64,000 nucleotides of DNA from Micromonospora fulviviridis (GCF_014648395.1 NZ_BMRA01000002.1:592150-656149); one strand, 5' to 3'; positions 24,555-34,059 are shown, counted from the first letter of the stretch. A program made the numbers and translations. Notes: generated from the sequence alone by a model not told the origin.

Positions 24555-25331
24555 GTGCGCGTCAACACGCTCAAGCGGGTGGCCGTCGCGTTCGCGCTGG
24601 CCCTGCCCGGGGCCGCGATCGCCACTGTCGTCGCCGCGCCACCGGCCCACGCCGACAGCTGCTACACCTGGCCCCGGAACCTCTACCAGGGGCGCTCCGG
24701 CGAGGACGTACGGCAGCTCCAGATCCGCGTGGCCGGCTGGGCCGCGTACCGGGACATCGTCCGGGTCGACGGGATCTACGGCCCCGAGACGGCGGCCGCG
24801 GTCCGACGCTTCCAGTCCGCGTACGGGCTGCGGGCCGACGGCGTCGCCGGCCCGCAGACCTTCGCCAAGATCTACGACCTCCAGGACAGCGACTGCACGC
24901 CGAAGCACTTCAGCTACACCGAACTCGACAACGGCTGCGGCAAGGGCGGGTGGAGCGGGGGCCCGCTCTCGCCGACCGCGACCCGGGAGAAGGCGCTGCG
25001 CACCATGTGGAAGCTGGAGGCGCTGCGCCGCAGCCTCGGCGACACGCCGCTCTACATCAGCAGCGGCTTCCGCAGCATCGCCTGCAACCAGCAGGTCGAC
25101 GGCGCCTCGGACAGCCAGCACCTCTACGGCAACGCGGCCGACGTGACCTCCCGCAACCGGACGCTCTGCCAGGTGGCCCGGTCGGCGCGCGACCACGGCT
25201 TCAGCGGCCTCTACGGTCCCGGCTACCCCGGCCACGACGACCACGTCCACGTGGACTCGCGCCGGGAGAACAACCAGGACCGGTCGTCGAACGGCACCAA
25301 CTGGTCCGTCCCGGACTGCGGGGTGAGCTGA
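24555..25331 (+). CDS. Secreted M15 peptidoglycan peptidase with PG-binding domain
   Basis: 258-residue exported peptidase, probably a D-alanyl-D-alanine carboxypeptidase or endolysin-like enzyme. A signal peptide (1-34, ending APPAHA) is followed by a PG_binding_1 domain with the GRSGEDVRQLQ and VDGIYGPETAAAVRRFQ motifs. The C-terminal M15 domain has the zinc ligands in SQHLYGNAADV (His and Asp) and HDDHVHVD (second His), with ISSGFRS upstream. Six cysteines suggest disulfides outside the cell. The GTG start is fixed by GGGAGGAA four bases upstream. A strong terminator follows. Confidence 0.92.
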   Translation: MRVNTLKRVAVAFALALPGAAIATVVAAPPAHADSCYTWPRNLYQGRSGEDVRQLQIRVAGWAAYRDIVRVDGIYGPETAAAVRRFQSAYGLRADGVAGPQTFAKIYDLQDSDCTPKHFSYTELDNGCGKGGWSGGPLSPTATREKALRTMWKLEALRRSLGDTPLYISSGFRSIACNQQVDGASDSQHLYGNAADVTSRNRTLCQVARSARDHGFSGLYGPGYPGHDDHVHVDSRRENNQDRSSNGTNWSVPDCGVS

Positions 25332-25340
25332 CCCGACGTC

Positions 25341-25390
25341 GACGGCGGCCCGGCGCAGGGGTGGGGGCTCCCTGCGGCCGGGCCGCCGTC
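25341..25390. terminator. Long perfect hairpin terminator
   Basis: A 14-bp stem (GACGGCGGCCCGGC and its complement) continues after one unpaired G with GCAGGG/CCCTGC around a 9-base loop. It lies directly after the M15 peptidase stop and before the convergent small gene. Confidence 0.85.
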
Positions 25391-25457
25391 CCCCGGTGGA
25401 GCAGGACGACCATCCCGGCTCGGCGTGTCCACGCCACGCCGCGACCCGGGATGCCCG

Positions 25458-25910
25458 TCAGCTCGCCCGGGGCCAGCGCGGCCGGGTGGCGGGGGGCGCC
25501 ACGGGCCGACCGGTACCGCCGGGCCGGAGAGCGGGCCGCACCGGAGGTGCGGCGACCCGGCCGGCCGGGCCGCGCGGGGACTGGGAGGCCGCCGGCCGCC
25601 CGGCCGACGGGCCGGACAGCACGAACGGGAAGGGCACGTGCACGAACGGGTTCCCGTGACGTACCAGGGCGTCGATCTGGCGCTCGTTGAGGCCGTGGGC
25701 CTCCAGCACCCGCCGCCCCCACCGGTGCAGCCGGCAGGGGTACGCGGCGCCGTCGTTGCGGCACTTCGGTCCGGCGGGCCACTCCTCGGCGGCGTGCACC
25801 ACCACCGCCCGGACCGCGAGCCGGACATCCTCGGGGGTCAGCGATGCCGGCACCGGCACCTCGCCCAGGATCTGATCGATGGGATCCGTCGACTGCTCAC
25901 CAACTCGCAC
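25458..25910 (-). CDS. Small unknown protein, family copy 2
   Basis: 150-residue paralogue of the protein at 18018-18329. It shares EDVRLAVRAVVVHA, KCRNDGA, YPCRLHRWGRRVL and IDALV. Unlike copy 1 it has a ~50-residue Pro/Arg-rich C-terminal tail after the conserved core. The GTG at 25910 is preceded by GGGAGG at six bases; the frame is open further upstream without similarity. Function is unknown. Two Cys and a His conserved in both copies suggest metal binding or a redox site. Confidence 0.75.
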   Translation of the reverse strand: MRVGEQSTDPIDQILGEVPVPASLTPEDVRLAVRAVVVHAAEEWPAGPKCRNDGAAYPCRLHRWGRRVLEAHGLNERQIDALVRHGNPFVHVPFPFVLSGPSAGRPAASQSPRGPAGRVAAPPVRPALRPGGTGRPVAPPATRPRWPRAS

Positions 25911-26015
25911 GGCAGGCCTCCCGCAGCTCGGCAGCGGTGCGGCGGACCGGCCGCACCACATCCTCGACCACTGGTACGGCCCCGTGCCGGCAGCAGTTCA
26001 ATCCGCACCCGGCGG

Positions 26016-26693
26016 TCAGACCAACCCGGCGTCCTGCACCAGCAGCGCCACCTGCACCCGGTTGTTCAGGTCGAGCTTGGTGAGCAGGCGCGAGACGTAC
26101 GCCTTCACGGTGGCCACGCTCATGAACAGCTCCGCCGAGATCTCCGCGTTGGTCCGGCCCTGCCCGAGCGCCACGGCGACCTCCCGCTCCCGCTCGGTCA
26201 GCCCGTCGAGCAGCCGCAGCGCCCGGTCCCGCCGGGAGTCCGGCGCCCGGGCCGGCGCCGGGGCGGTCACGTGCGCGATGAGCTTGCGGGTCACCGCCGG
26301 TGACAGGGTCGCCTCGCCGGCCGCGACCCGGCGCACCGCCGCCACGATCTCGGCGGGCGGGGTGTCCTTGAGCAGGAAGCCGGCCGCCCCGGCGCGCAGC
26401 GCCCGCAGCACCTGCTCGTCGGCGTCGAAGGTGGTCAGCACCAGCACCTCGGGCGGGTCGGGCGCGGCCCGCAGCGCCTCGGTGGCGGCCAGCCCGTCGA
26501 CCCGGGGCATCCGGATGTCCATGAGCACCACGTCGGGGGCGTACGCGGCGACCGCGGCGGGCACCTCCGCGCCGTCGGTGGCCTCGCCGACCACCCGGAC
26601 GTCCGGCACCCCGCCGAGGATCATCGACAGCGCGGCCCGGACCAGCGCGTCGTCGTCGACGATCAGCACCCGGACGGGCGGCTCGGCGCTCAC
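26016..26693 (-). CDS. NarL/LuxR-family response regulator
   Basis: 225-residue two-component regulator. The receiver domain (~8-125) has the acidic pair in IVDDD, the phospho-acceptor Asp in VVLMDIRMP, the conserved Thr in LVLTTFDAD and the Lys in FLLKDTP. The C-terminal LuxR-type HTH has LTEREREVAVALGQGRTNAEI and VATVKAYVSRLLTKL. The GTG overlaps the upstream kinase stop by 4 bp, so the pair is coupled. The likely target is the divergent ABC exporter at 28061. Confidence 0.95.
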   Translation of the reverse strand: MSAEPPVRVLIVDDDALVRAALSMILGGVPDVRVVGEATDGAEVPAAVAAYAPDVVLMDIRMPRVDGLAATEALRAAPDPPEVLVLTTFDADEQVLRALRAGAAGFLLKDTPPAEIVAAVRRVAAGEATLSPAVTRKLIAHVTAPAPARAPDSRRDRALRLLDGLTEREREVAVALGQGRTNAEISAELFMSVATVKAYVSRLLTKLDLNNRVQVALLVQDAGLV

Positions 26694-27928
26694 GCGGGAG
26701 CCCAGGGCAGCCAGGCGATGAGCCGGAAGTCGCCGTCGGCGTCCCGCCCGTGGTCGAGCCGGCCACCGGCCAGGCTGACCCGTTCCGCCACCCCGACCAG
26801 CCCGGTGCCGGTGCCGGGGATCGGCGAGCCCGCCTCGCCGACCGGCCACGGGTTGCGGATCTCCACGGCCAGGCCGTCGCCGGGGCCGCCGGCCAGCCGG
26901 ACGGTCACCACCGCCCCGGGCGCGTGCTTGCGGGCGTTGGTGAGCCCCTCCTGCACGATCCGGTACGCGCTGCGCCCGACCGCCGCCGGCACCGCCGCCG
27001 GGTCGGCGACCTCGTCCACCACGCTGACCCGTACCCCGGCGGTCCGGGACTCGGCGACCAGCGCGGGCACGTCGCCGAGGGTGGGCTGCGGGCGCTCCGG
27101 GGCGGCCTCGGCGGCCGGCTCGGCGCGGAGCACGCCGATCACCTCGCGCAGGTCCTGGAGCGCGGCGTGCGCGCTGGCCCGGATCACGCCGGCCGCCCGG
27201 GCCACCTCCGCCGGTGGCGCGTCCGGGCGGAATTCCAACGCGCCGGCGTGCAGGCTGAGCAGGGAGATCCGGTGCGCCAGCACGTCGTGCATCTCCCGGG
27301 CGATCCGGGTCCGTTCGAGCTGGCGGGCCTGGTCGAGTCGGAGCTGCTGCTCGGCCTCGGCCCGCTCGGCCCGGTCGCGCAGCGACAGCACGAGCTGGCG
27401 GCGGGCCCGGACGAACAGCGCCCAGGCCACCGTGCCGCCGATGAAGAGCAGGGTCCAGGCCACGGCCGCCCAGAACGGCAGCACCGGATCGGGGCGGATC
27501 GCCAGGTAGAGCGGCGTCGTCACCAGGTGCCAGCCGACCAGCGCCAGGGCCACCGCCAGCCGCTGGTGCACCACCAGCGTGAACAGGATGATCAGCAGCG
27601 CGATCCCGGAGGTGACCGAGAAGAGGGCCAGCGGCGCGGCGGCCACGGCCAGCCCGACCGGCCAGCGCCGGCGCAGCCAGAGGGCGGCGCTGACCAGCAG
27701 CCCGATGGCCAGGTCCAGCTGGTTCAGCCAGGCCGGCCCGAGGTTCATGGCGAACTCCGGCTCCGGCCGCACCGAGTCGCCGTAGGCGAGCAGCACCCAG
27801 GCCACCGAGAACAGGAAGGCCAGGCTGTCGACCAGCCAGTCCCGGGGCGTACGCCGGGGCACCCGGGCGGCGGGCGTCAGGGAGCCCGGCAGCAGCCAGG
27901 GGTGATCGGGTACGACGGCGCTGCTCAT
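26690..27928 (-). CDS. NarL-type sensor histidine kinase (HisKA_3)
   Basis: 412-residue membrane kinase. About five to six hydrophobic segments fill residues ~30-185, with no sizeable extracellular sensor loop, as in LiaS/DesK-like intramembrane-sensing kinases. The phospho-acceptor His lies in IAREMHDVLAHRISLLS. The ATPase region has the N box QEGLTNARKHAPG and the G box GTGTGLVGVAERV. It partners the overlapping response regulator, and is divergent from an ABC exporter 132 bp away, as in antibiotic or envelope-stress modules. Confidence 0.94.
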   Translation of the reverse strand: MSSAVVPDHPWLLPGSLTPAARVPRRTPRDWLVDSLAFLFSVAWVLLAYGDSVRPEPEFAMNLGPAWLNQLDLAIGLLVSAALWLRRRWPVGLAVAAAPLALFSVTSGIALLIILFTLVVHQRLAVALALVGWHLVTTPLYLAIRPDPVLPFWAAVAWTLLFIGGTVAWALFVRARRQLVLSLRDRAERAEAEQQLRLDQARQLERTRIAREMHDVLAHRISLLSLHAGALEFRPDAPPAEVARAAGVIRASAHAALQDLREVIGVLRAEPAAEAAPERPQPTLGDVPALVAESRTAGVRVSVVDEVADPAAVPAAVGRSAYRIVQEGLTNARKHAPGAVVTVRLAGGPGDGLAVEIRNPWPVGEAGSPIPGTGTGLVGVAERVSLAGGRLDHGRDADGDFRLIAWLPWAPA

Positions 27929-28060
27929 CCACCCATGCTAGGAAGCCCCTTCCGGGCCCCACCAGCTACCAAAGTCGACGTCTGGCGGTAGACCGAGGTA
28001 TCGGCGGCACCGACCGCCGGCCGCAGCGGGCGACCGGGTCGCCCCGGCAGGCTCGACGGC

Positions 28061-28960
28061 ATGATCGAAGTCGACCACCTCACCAAGCGGTACGGCCCGC
28101 ACACCGCCGTCGAGGACGTCTCGTTCCGCTGCGAACCGGGCACGGTGACCGGCTTCCTCGGCCCGAACGGCGCCGGCAAGTCCACCACCATGCGGATGAT
28201 CTGCGGGATGACGACGCCCAGCGCGGGCGGCGCCACGGTCGCCGGGCGGCCCTACCGGCAACTGCCCAACCCCGGGCGGGAGATCGGCGTCCTGCTCGAC
28301 GCCTCCGCGCAGCACGCCGGGCGGACCGGGCGGGAGGCGCTGGCCCTGGCCGCCCGGACCATGGGCGTGGCGCGCGGGCAGGTCGCGGCCAAGCTGGACC
28401 TGGTCGGGCTGAACGAGACCGCGGCGCGGCGGCGGGTCGGGGCGTACTCCCTGGGCATGCGCCAGCGGCTCGGCCTGGCGCTGGCGCTGCTGGGCGACCC
28501 CCGGGTGCTGATCCTCGACGAGCCGGCCAACGGCCTCGACCCGGAGGGCATCTTCTGGATGCGCGGCCTGCTGCGCGACTTCGCCGACCGGGGCGGCACC
28601 GTGCTGCTCTCCTCGCACCTGCTGCGCGAGGTGGAGGCGGTGGCCGACCGGCTCGTGGTGATCGGCGGCGGCCGGGTGGTCGCCCAGGGCGGCAAGGACG
28701 AACTGCTGTCCGGCGCCGGCACCCTGGTCCGCGCCCGGGACCAGCACGCCCTGCGGCTGACCCTGGACCGGGCCGGCCTGCCGGCCACCGCGGGCACCGA
28801 CGGCGGCTACGTCGTGCGGGCCGAGCCGGAGGCCGTCGGCCTTGCCGCGGCGGACGCCGGGCTGGTCCTCACCGAGCTGCGCCCGGCCGGCAGCGGCGGC
28901 CTCGAACAGCTCTTCCTCACCCTCACCGCCGGCGCGTCCACGAAGGAGGCCGTCCGATGA
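28061..28960 (+). CDS. ABC transporter ATP-binding protein
   Basis: 299-residue ATPase. Walker A is GPNGAGKST, the signature is the degenerate YSLGMRQR, Walker B is VLILDEPANGLDPEG, and the switch His is in SSHLL. It resembles BcrA/NatA-type exporters for peptides or small toxic molecules. The permease gene overlaps by 4 bp (ATGA). The divergent two-component system at 26016-27928 probably senses the exported compound or envelope stress; that link is inference from context. Confidence 0.94.
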   Translation: MIEVDHLTKRYGPHTAVEDVSFRCEPGTVTGFLGPNGAGKSTTMRMICGMTTPSAGGATVAGRPYRQLPNPGREIGVLLDASAQHAGRTGREALALAARTMGVARGQVAAKLDLVGLNETAARRRVGAYSLGMRQRLGLALALLGDPRVLILDEPANGLDPEGIFWMRGLLRDFADRGGTVLLSSHLLREVEAVADRLVVIGGGRVVAQGGKDELLSGAGTLVRARDQHALRLTLDRAGLPATAGTDGGYVVRAEPEAVGLAAADAGLVLTELRPAGSGGLEQLFLTLTAGASTKEAVR

Positions 28961-29733
28961 CCGCCGTCACCGCCCCCGCTCTGCGCCGCCCGGCCGCGAC
29001 CGGGCCCTCGCTGGCCCGGCTGACCGGGGTCGAGCTGCGCAAGCTCGCCGACACCCGGGCCGGACGCTGGCTCCTGATCACCATGGGCCTGGTCGCGGCC
29101 GCCATCGTGACGGTGCAGATCTTCGTGCTCAAGGACCCCGAGCAGACCTTCACGGCCTTCTTCACCCCGTCGCTGTTCCCGGTGGGGCTGCTCCTGCCGG
29201 TGCTGGGCATCCTCTCCATCACCGGGGAGTGGTCGCAGCGCACCGCGCTGACCACCTTCGCCCTGGTGCCCCGCCGGGAGCGGGTGGTCACCGCGAAGCT
29301 CGCCGCCGTGGTGCTCGCCGCGCTGGCCTCGGTGCTGGTCAGCCTGGCCGTCGCCGCCGCCGGCACGCTGGCCGCCCGGGCCACCGGCGGCGCGGGCGCC
29401 TGGACGTTCGACTGGCACCTGCTGCCGTACGCGGCGGTGTTCCAGGTGGCGAACGTGCTCATGGGCGCGGGCTTCGGCCTGCTGCTGCTGAACACCCCGC
29501 TGGCGATCGTCACCTACCTGCTGCTGCCCACCGTGTGGAGCATCCTCGCCGCGATGATCCGGGCGCTGCGCGAGCCGGCGCGGTGGCTGGACACCTCGGT
29601 CACCATGGAGCCCCTGCTTGGCCCTGAGGTGACGGCCGGGCAGTGGGGCCGGCTCGGGGTGTCGCTGGCCGTGTGGCTGCTCGTCCCGCTGGCCGCCGGG
29701 CTGGTCCGTACGCTGCGCCGGGAGGTGTCCTGA
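28957..29733 (+). CDS. ABC-2 type permease
   Basis: 258-residue integral membrane partner of the upstream ATPase. An amphipathic N-terminus (GVELRKLADTRAGRWLL) typical of ABC-2 permeases is followed by six hydrophobic segments. The start ATG overlaps the ATPase stop. The next gene begins 2 bp after its stop. The substrate is unknown. Confidence 0.9.
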   Translation: MTAVTAPALRRPAATGPSLARLTGVELRKLADTRAGRWLLITMGLVAAAIVTVQIFVLKDPEQTFTAFFTPSLFPVGLLLPVLGILSITGEWSQRTALTTFALVPRRERVVTAKLAAVVLAALASVLVSLAVAAAGTLAARATGGAGAWTFDWHLLPYAAVFQVANVLMGAGFGLLLLNTPLAIVTYLLLPTVWSILAAMIRALREPARWLDTSVTMEPLLGPEVTAGQWGRLGVSLAVWLLVPLAAGLVRTLRREVS

Positions 29734-29735
29734 CC

Positions 29736-30452
29736 GTGGCGCGGGGGTCCGGCGAGGCCGTCGTGGTCAGTGGCGGCGCCGGCGAGCTGGTGCTGATGTG
29801 GGCCGGGTTCCCGCTGCTCGGGGCGGGGCTGGGCGCGGCGCTGGCCGCCGTGTCCGGCTGGGTGGCCGACCTGCCCTGGTTCCCGTTCCAGGGCTGGTTC
29901 GCGCTGCTGGACCGGTGGCCGGAGGAGCGGTCGTACCCGGTCGGGGCGGGGCTGGCCGCGCTGGCCGGCCTGGTGCTCGCGTTCCTGGGCACCCGGGAAC
30001 GGTTGACCGTGACGGTGGGGCGGGCCTCGGTCCGGCTGCACCGGGACGGCCACGGCCGGGACGTGGCGCGGGCCGCGGTCACCGGCGTCTTCCTCGACGG
30101 GCGGGCGCTGGTGTTGCTGGACGCCGCCGGCGGCGAGCTGGCCCGGGAGCGGTCCGACCTCAGCCCGGAGGGCCTGCGCGCGGCGTTCACCGGGCAGGGC
30201 TGGCCCTGGGTCGCGCAGGACCCGTACGGGTCGGCGTACCGGCGCTGGGTCGAGGGCCTGCCGGGGCTGCCGGCCGGGGCGGACGCGCTGCTGCGGGCCC
30301 GGCAGCGGGCGGTCGACGCCGGCCGGGGCGGCGAGGCGGGTGAGCTGCGCGGCGAGCTGGCCCGGCTCGGCGTGGTGGTCCGGGACGAGGGGAAGCGGCA
30401 GTACTGGCGGCTGGTCCCCGGTCCGCCGGACCGGGACGGCGTGCGGCGGTAG
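29736..30452 (+). CDS. YqeB-like two-helix membrane protein
   Basis: 238-residue protein with two N-terminal membrane segments (~20-42 and ~70-90) and a cytoplasmic domain of about 150 residues with ERLTVTVGRASVRLHRDG and RAAVTGVFLDGRALVLLD, which looks like a PH-like beta-barrel, as in YqeB-type proteins. The GTG start is 2 bp after the permease stop, with GGAGG ten bases upstream inside the permease gene, so it belongs to the exporter operon. Its role there is unknown. Confidence 0.7.
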   Translation: MARGSGEAVVVSGGAGELVLMWAGFPLLGAGLGAALAAVSGWVADLPWFPFQGWFALLDRWPEERSYPVGAGLAALAGLVLAFLGTRERLTVTVGRASVRLHRDGHGRDVARAAVTGVFLDGRALVLLDAAGGELARERSDLSPEGLRAAFTGQGWPWVAQDPYGSAYRRWVEGLPGLPAGADALLRARQRAVDAGRGGEAGELRGELARLGVVVRDEGKRQYWRLVPGPPDRDGVRR

Positions 30453-30489
30453 CGTCGGCGGTGGGACCACCGAGGCCGGGGAGGGTGCG

Positions 30490-31053
30490 ATGACCGAGCG
30501 GCAGCCGTACCGCGTGGTGGCTCGTCACCCGGGGTTCGAGCTGCGCCGCTACCCGGCCCACCTGGTCGCCGAGGTGCGCGTCGAAGGGTCGTTCGAGTCG
30601 GCCGGCAACGCGGCGTTCCGGCCGCTCGCCCGGTACCTCTCCGGCGCGAACCGGTCGCGGCGGGCGGTCCCGGTGATCGCGGCGGTGGCACCGGGGGCCG
30701 CCGGCGCGGAGCGGATCGCGATGACGGCTCCCGTGCTCCAGGAGGAGGGCGACCGGCCGGGGTGCTGGCTGGTGCGGTTCGTGATGCCGGCGGGCTTCAC
30801 TCCGGCCACGCTGCCCGAGCCGACGGACCCGCTGGTCCGCACCCGGGAGGTCCCCGCGCAGCTCGCCGCGGCGATGCGGTTCTCCGGGCGGTGGACCGCG
30901 CGGGCGTTCGAGCGACGGGCCACCGCCCTCGGCCGCGCGGTCACCGCCACCGGCCTGCGCCCGACCGGTGCCGTCCGGTACGCCCGCTACGACCCGCCGT
31001 GGAAGCCCTGGTTCCTGCGCCGTAACGAGGTCGTCCTCCCGGTCGCCGAATAG
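30490..31053 (+). CDS. SOUL haem-binding family protein
   Basis: 187-residue single-domain protein of the SOUL/HBP23-like family, known for haem or tetrapyrrole binding in eukaryotes. Family signatures are FELRRYPAHLVAEVRVEG near the N-terminus, IAMTAPVLQ in the middle, and the C-terminal YDPPWKPWFLRRNEV. Bacterial members' roles are unclear and the haem-binding His is not conserved in all, so binding here is unproven. The gene follows the exporter operon with a 37-bp gap. Confidence 0.9.
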   Translation: MTERQPYRVVARHPGFELRRYPAHLVAEVRVEGSFESAGNAAFRPLARYLSGANRSRRAVPVIAAVAPGAAGAERIAMTAPVLQEEGDRPGCWLVRFVMPAGFTPATLPEPTDPLVRTREVPAQLAAAMRFSGRWTARAFERRATALGRAVTATGLRPTGAVRYARYDPPWKPWFLRRNEVVLPVAE

Positions 31054-31121
31054 TCGGCGGCCGGCGCGGTCGCCGGGCCACCGCCGGACTCGGTGGCCCC
31101 GCCCGCCAGATGGGAGACCCC

Positions 31122-31616
31122 GTGCGCCGCTGGCCCGCCGCCCTGGCCCTGGTGCTGCTGCTCGCCGGCTGCGGCGGGGGCAGCGACACGACCGCCCGGC
31201 CGACCTGGGCGACCCCCGCGCCGAGCGCGCCGGCCCCGCTGACCGTGACGGAGGCGAAGGGCCGCTACCTGGCCATCGTGGCGCCGTACAACACGGCGCT
31301 GGAGAAGCTGGAGGAGGCGCTGAAGGCGGGCCGGCCGTGGCGGACGGTGCGGGGCCTGACCCGGACGGTCGCCACCACCAACGCCGCGCACGCCGAGCAG
31401 CTCCGCGCCACCGCCTGGCCGGCCGTGGCGCAGGCCCCGGTCGCCGCGCTGCTCAAGGAGAACGAGGTGGCGCTGCGGCACTGGCGGCTCGCGGCCGAGG
31501 CCGGCAGCGCCGCGGTGCTCATGCGGGAGATCCGCGCTGCCGCCGCGCACGACGGCGGCTCGCAGGCCGACAAGGTACGCACCAGCCTCGGCCTCCCGCT
31601 CTACCGGGACTCCTGA
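31122..31616 (+). CDS. Small exported lipoprotein
   Basis: 164-residue lipoprotein. A short basic N-terminus and hydrophobic stretch end in the lipobox LLAGC, so the mature protein starts at that Cys and is anchored outside the membrane. A Thr/Ala/Pro spacer leads to an alpha-helical domain of about 115 residues (KGRYLAIVAPYNTALEKLEEALKAG). I recognise no family. The GTG at 31122 is chosen because GGGAGA is 5 bp upstream; an ATG 12 bp earlier is also possible. Confidence 0.8.
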   Translation: MRRWPAALALVLLLAGCGGGSDTTARPTWATPAPSAPAPLTVTEAKGRYLAIVAPYNTALEKLEEALKAGRPWRTVRGLTRTVATTNAAHAEQLRATAWPAVAQAPVAALLKENEVALRHWRLAAEAGSAAVLMREIRAAAAHDGGSQADKVRTSLGLPLYRDS

Positions 31617-31628
31617 CCTCCGGACGAC

Positions 31629-31663
31629 GTCGGGCCCGCGCCGAGGTGCGGCGCGGGCCCGAC
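31629..31663. terminator. Perfect bidirectional hairpin terminator
   Basis: A perfect 14-bp stem (GTCGGGCCCGCGCC and complement) with loop GAGGTGC lies between the convergent lipoprotein and M6 protease genes. Confidence 0.85.
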
Positions 31664-31675
31664 GGGGTGGGATAG

Positions 31676-33805
31676 CTACTTCCGGTTGCCCGTGTTGTTC
31701 ACCCGGAAGGTGTAGTCCGCGTCCAGGTAGGTGAGGTCACCGGTCGGCAGGTTGGAGATCAGGACGGCGAAGTCGTCCTGGTTGCCGTTGGCGCACTTCG
31801 TCTGCAGGCCGCTGGCGGTGAAGTGGTCGCCGGTGGACCGGTAGACCCAGTTGCCCGCGCCGTCGGTGGTCTCCCCCGCCGAGGTGACGCCCGGCGTGAG
31901 GTCGCAGTGGCTGACCACCTGGACCGTCCAGTTGTTGTCCTGCACGCCGTCGGTGGCGATCCAGTTGCCCGCCGCGGAGGTGAGGTTCGCCGCGGCGCCG
32001 TTGACCCGGACGTCATCGACGAACCAGCCGGTGTCCATGTACGCGGCGTCGGTGGAGTAGCGGAACCGCACGTCCGTGGTGCCGGCCGGCAGGTCGGCGG
32101 TGAGGTGCAGGTAGACCGGGTCGTCCACGAAGTACTCGCCGCCGGAGGTGCCGGTCAGGCCGTTGCCCTCCTCGTTGTTGCCGTGGGGGTCGTCGTCGGT
32201 GGTGACGACCTGCCCGGCGTCGTTGCGCACCGGCACCGTCACCCAGTTGCCGCCGACGAGCGCCTCGACGAAGCCGTAGTCCCAGCCCTCCTCGATGAAG
32301 TACCAGCTCCAGAAGTCCAGCGAGGTGACCGCGCCGGAGGTGTTCACGTCGAGGATGTTGTCGTCCTGGCTCTCGTAGCCGGCGTACCAGTGCGTCGTGC
32401 CGGTGTGCGGCGCGATCACCGTCTCGTCGTCGCCGTCGAAGGCCAGCGACACGGTCGGGCCGGGGTTGCGGAACCGCTCGACCGACATGCCGAACGGCAC
32501 GGCGGTGGTGTCCGGGCGGTTCTTCAGCCGCGCCCACTTGGCCTCGGGGGTGGCGCCGTTGTAGCTGCCTCGGCCGCCCCAGAAGACGTCGTCGGCGATG
32601 TCGATCGTCCACGAGGTGTCAGCCGGGTCGCCGAAGTTGAACGCCTTGATGTCGTAGATCGGCGAGTCCTCGTCGTCGAGGTAGACCGCCACCGACCAGT
32701 CGCGGAACAGGTCGGCCGCGCTGCGCAGGTGCGCCCCGGTCGCCGCGTTGAAGTCGTCGATGGCGTTCTGCACGCCGGCCATGCCGTCGGCCTGCTCCTC
32801 GAAGATCGTCTTGATGAGCAGGTCACCGGCCTTGCCGTCGTACTGCTTGTCCGGGGTGTAGGTGCCGTCGCCGTTGCCGCCCGCCTGCTCCCAGAGGTAC
32901 TGGAAGTAGGTGAACGCCGCCCCGTAGTTCGCGAGGCTGCCGCCCCAGCGGGTCAGCGAGGTCTCCTCGTACAGGACCTGGTGGTTGGTGAGGTGCGAGC
33001 CGCCGGCGTCCAGGCCGTTGAGGAAGATGGCGAAGTCGGCCAGGCCCTCGTCGACCCAGGACAGCTCACCCGGGTCGCTGTAGTTGTGCAGCAGGTGCTC
33101 CAACTCGTGGGCGACCGTGCCCTCGTACAGCTCCGGCCGGTCGTTGGCCGGGTTGGCGTCCCGCCACGGCGAGTCGTTCGGGCCGACCCGGTTGGCCCAG
33201 TCAAGACCGTCGACTGAGATGACGTTCATGCCGACGCTGTCGATGAAGTCCGGCGCGAAGTAGCCGGCGGTGTACGAGGTGACCGCGCAGTCGTAGTACG
33301 CGTCGTCCTGGATGTTGTAGACCAGCATCACCAGCGAGTCGCTGGCCGGCTCGTCCGGGTCCGCCGCGTCCATCGGGCCGTAGTGTTCCTCGTCCACGGC
33401 GACGATCTGGTCGGCGAGCTTGTCGCCCACGTAGTTGATCTGCGCCTGGGTGAGGGTGAACTGCGCGGCCGTCGCGGTGGCGCAGGGAACGAACTCGTCG
33501 CCCGGGTTGTGGTCGAACTGCGGGTCGAGGCTGGCCACGCCGGTCGGCGCGGTGCCGTCGAGCGGGGTGCCCTTCGGGACGTAGATGTAGACCGGGGTGC
33601 CGTCGGGGGTGGTGTTGGCGTAGACCCGGGTGAAGTCCTGGTTGTAGGTGCCGCCCGCCGCGCTGTCGTTGATCGGCACCGTGATGGTCGGCTCGCCGGG
33701 AAGGTTCTCGTGGTCGTTGGCCTCGGCCGGGGCCGAGACCGTGAAGGCGAGCGCCGTCACGCCCGCCACCGCGGCCGCGATCCGGCTCGGTCGTCTCATT
33801 CGCAC
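31676..33805 (-). CDS. Secreted immune inhibitor A-like metalloprotease (M6 type)
   Basis: 709-residue exported zinc protease. The signal peptide covers ~1-30 and ends SAPAEA. The catalytic motif is HELEH in VAHELEHLLHNYSDPG, with a downstream Glu in WVDEGLADF as likely third zinc ligand (gluzincin-like). The C-terminal ~250 residues form beta-sandwich modules with SLDFWSWYFIEEGWDYGFVE and STDAAYMDTGWFVDDVRV, the MAM/jelly-roll-like parts typical of M6 enzymes. Acidic surface residues suggest calcium sites. The GTG at 33805 has AGGAGG seven bases upstream; an ATG two codons inside is too far from that site. Confidence 0.88.
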   Translation of the reverse strand: MRMRRPSRIAAAVAGVTALAFTVSAPAEANDHENLPGEPTITVPINDSAAGGTYNQDFTRVYANTTPDGTPVYIYVPKGTPLDGTAPTGVASLDPQFDHNPGDEFVPCATATAAQFTLTQAQINYVGDKLADQIVAVDEEHYGPMDAADPDEPASDSLVMLVYNIQDDAYYDCAVTSYTAGYFAPDFIDSVGMNVISVDGLDWANRVGPNDSPWRDANPANDRPELYEGTVAHELEHLLHNYSDPGELSWVDEGLADFAIFLNGLDAGGSHLTNHQVLYEETSLTRWGGSLANYGAAFTYFQYLWEQAGGNGDGTYTPDKQYDGKAGDLLIKTIFEEQADGMAGVQNAIDDFNAATGAHLRSAADLFRDWSVAVYLDDEDSPIYDIKAFNFGDPADTSWTIDIADDVFWGGRGSYNGATPEAKWARLKNRPDTTAVPFGMSVERFRNPGPTVSLAFDGDDETVIAPHTGTTHWYAGYESQDDNILDVNTSGAVTSLDFWSWYFIEEGWDYGFVEALVGGNWVTVPVRNDAGQVVTTDDDPHGNNEEGNGLTGTSGGEYFVDDPVYLHLTADLPAGTTDVRFRYSTDAAYMDTGWFVDDVRVNGAAANLTSAAGNWIATDGVQDNNWTVQVVSHCDLTPGVTSAGETTDGAGNWVYRSTGDHFTASGLQTKCANGNQDDFAVLISNLPTGDLTYLDADYTFRVNNTGNRK

Positions 33806-34059
33806 GCGGATGCCTCCTGCCATGAGGCGGTGATCAGCTCCGGCCACCGCCGTCGGATGAGCAGTTGCCCGGTCGGTGCCGCCCGAGGCAGCAGCTGACC
33901 AGGGGAATTTTGTCTTCAGGCAACCACTTGCGACGGTGCGGCGGGAGGGAGCTTCGGTAACGAATGTGTCACGAACGCGAGTCACTTGTCCGCGCGCGGA
34001 TAGCGGGCGGCGGCGGTTCTAGGCTGGGGGTCCACGTGACGCCGAGGCGAGGAGGCCCG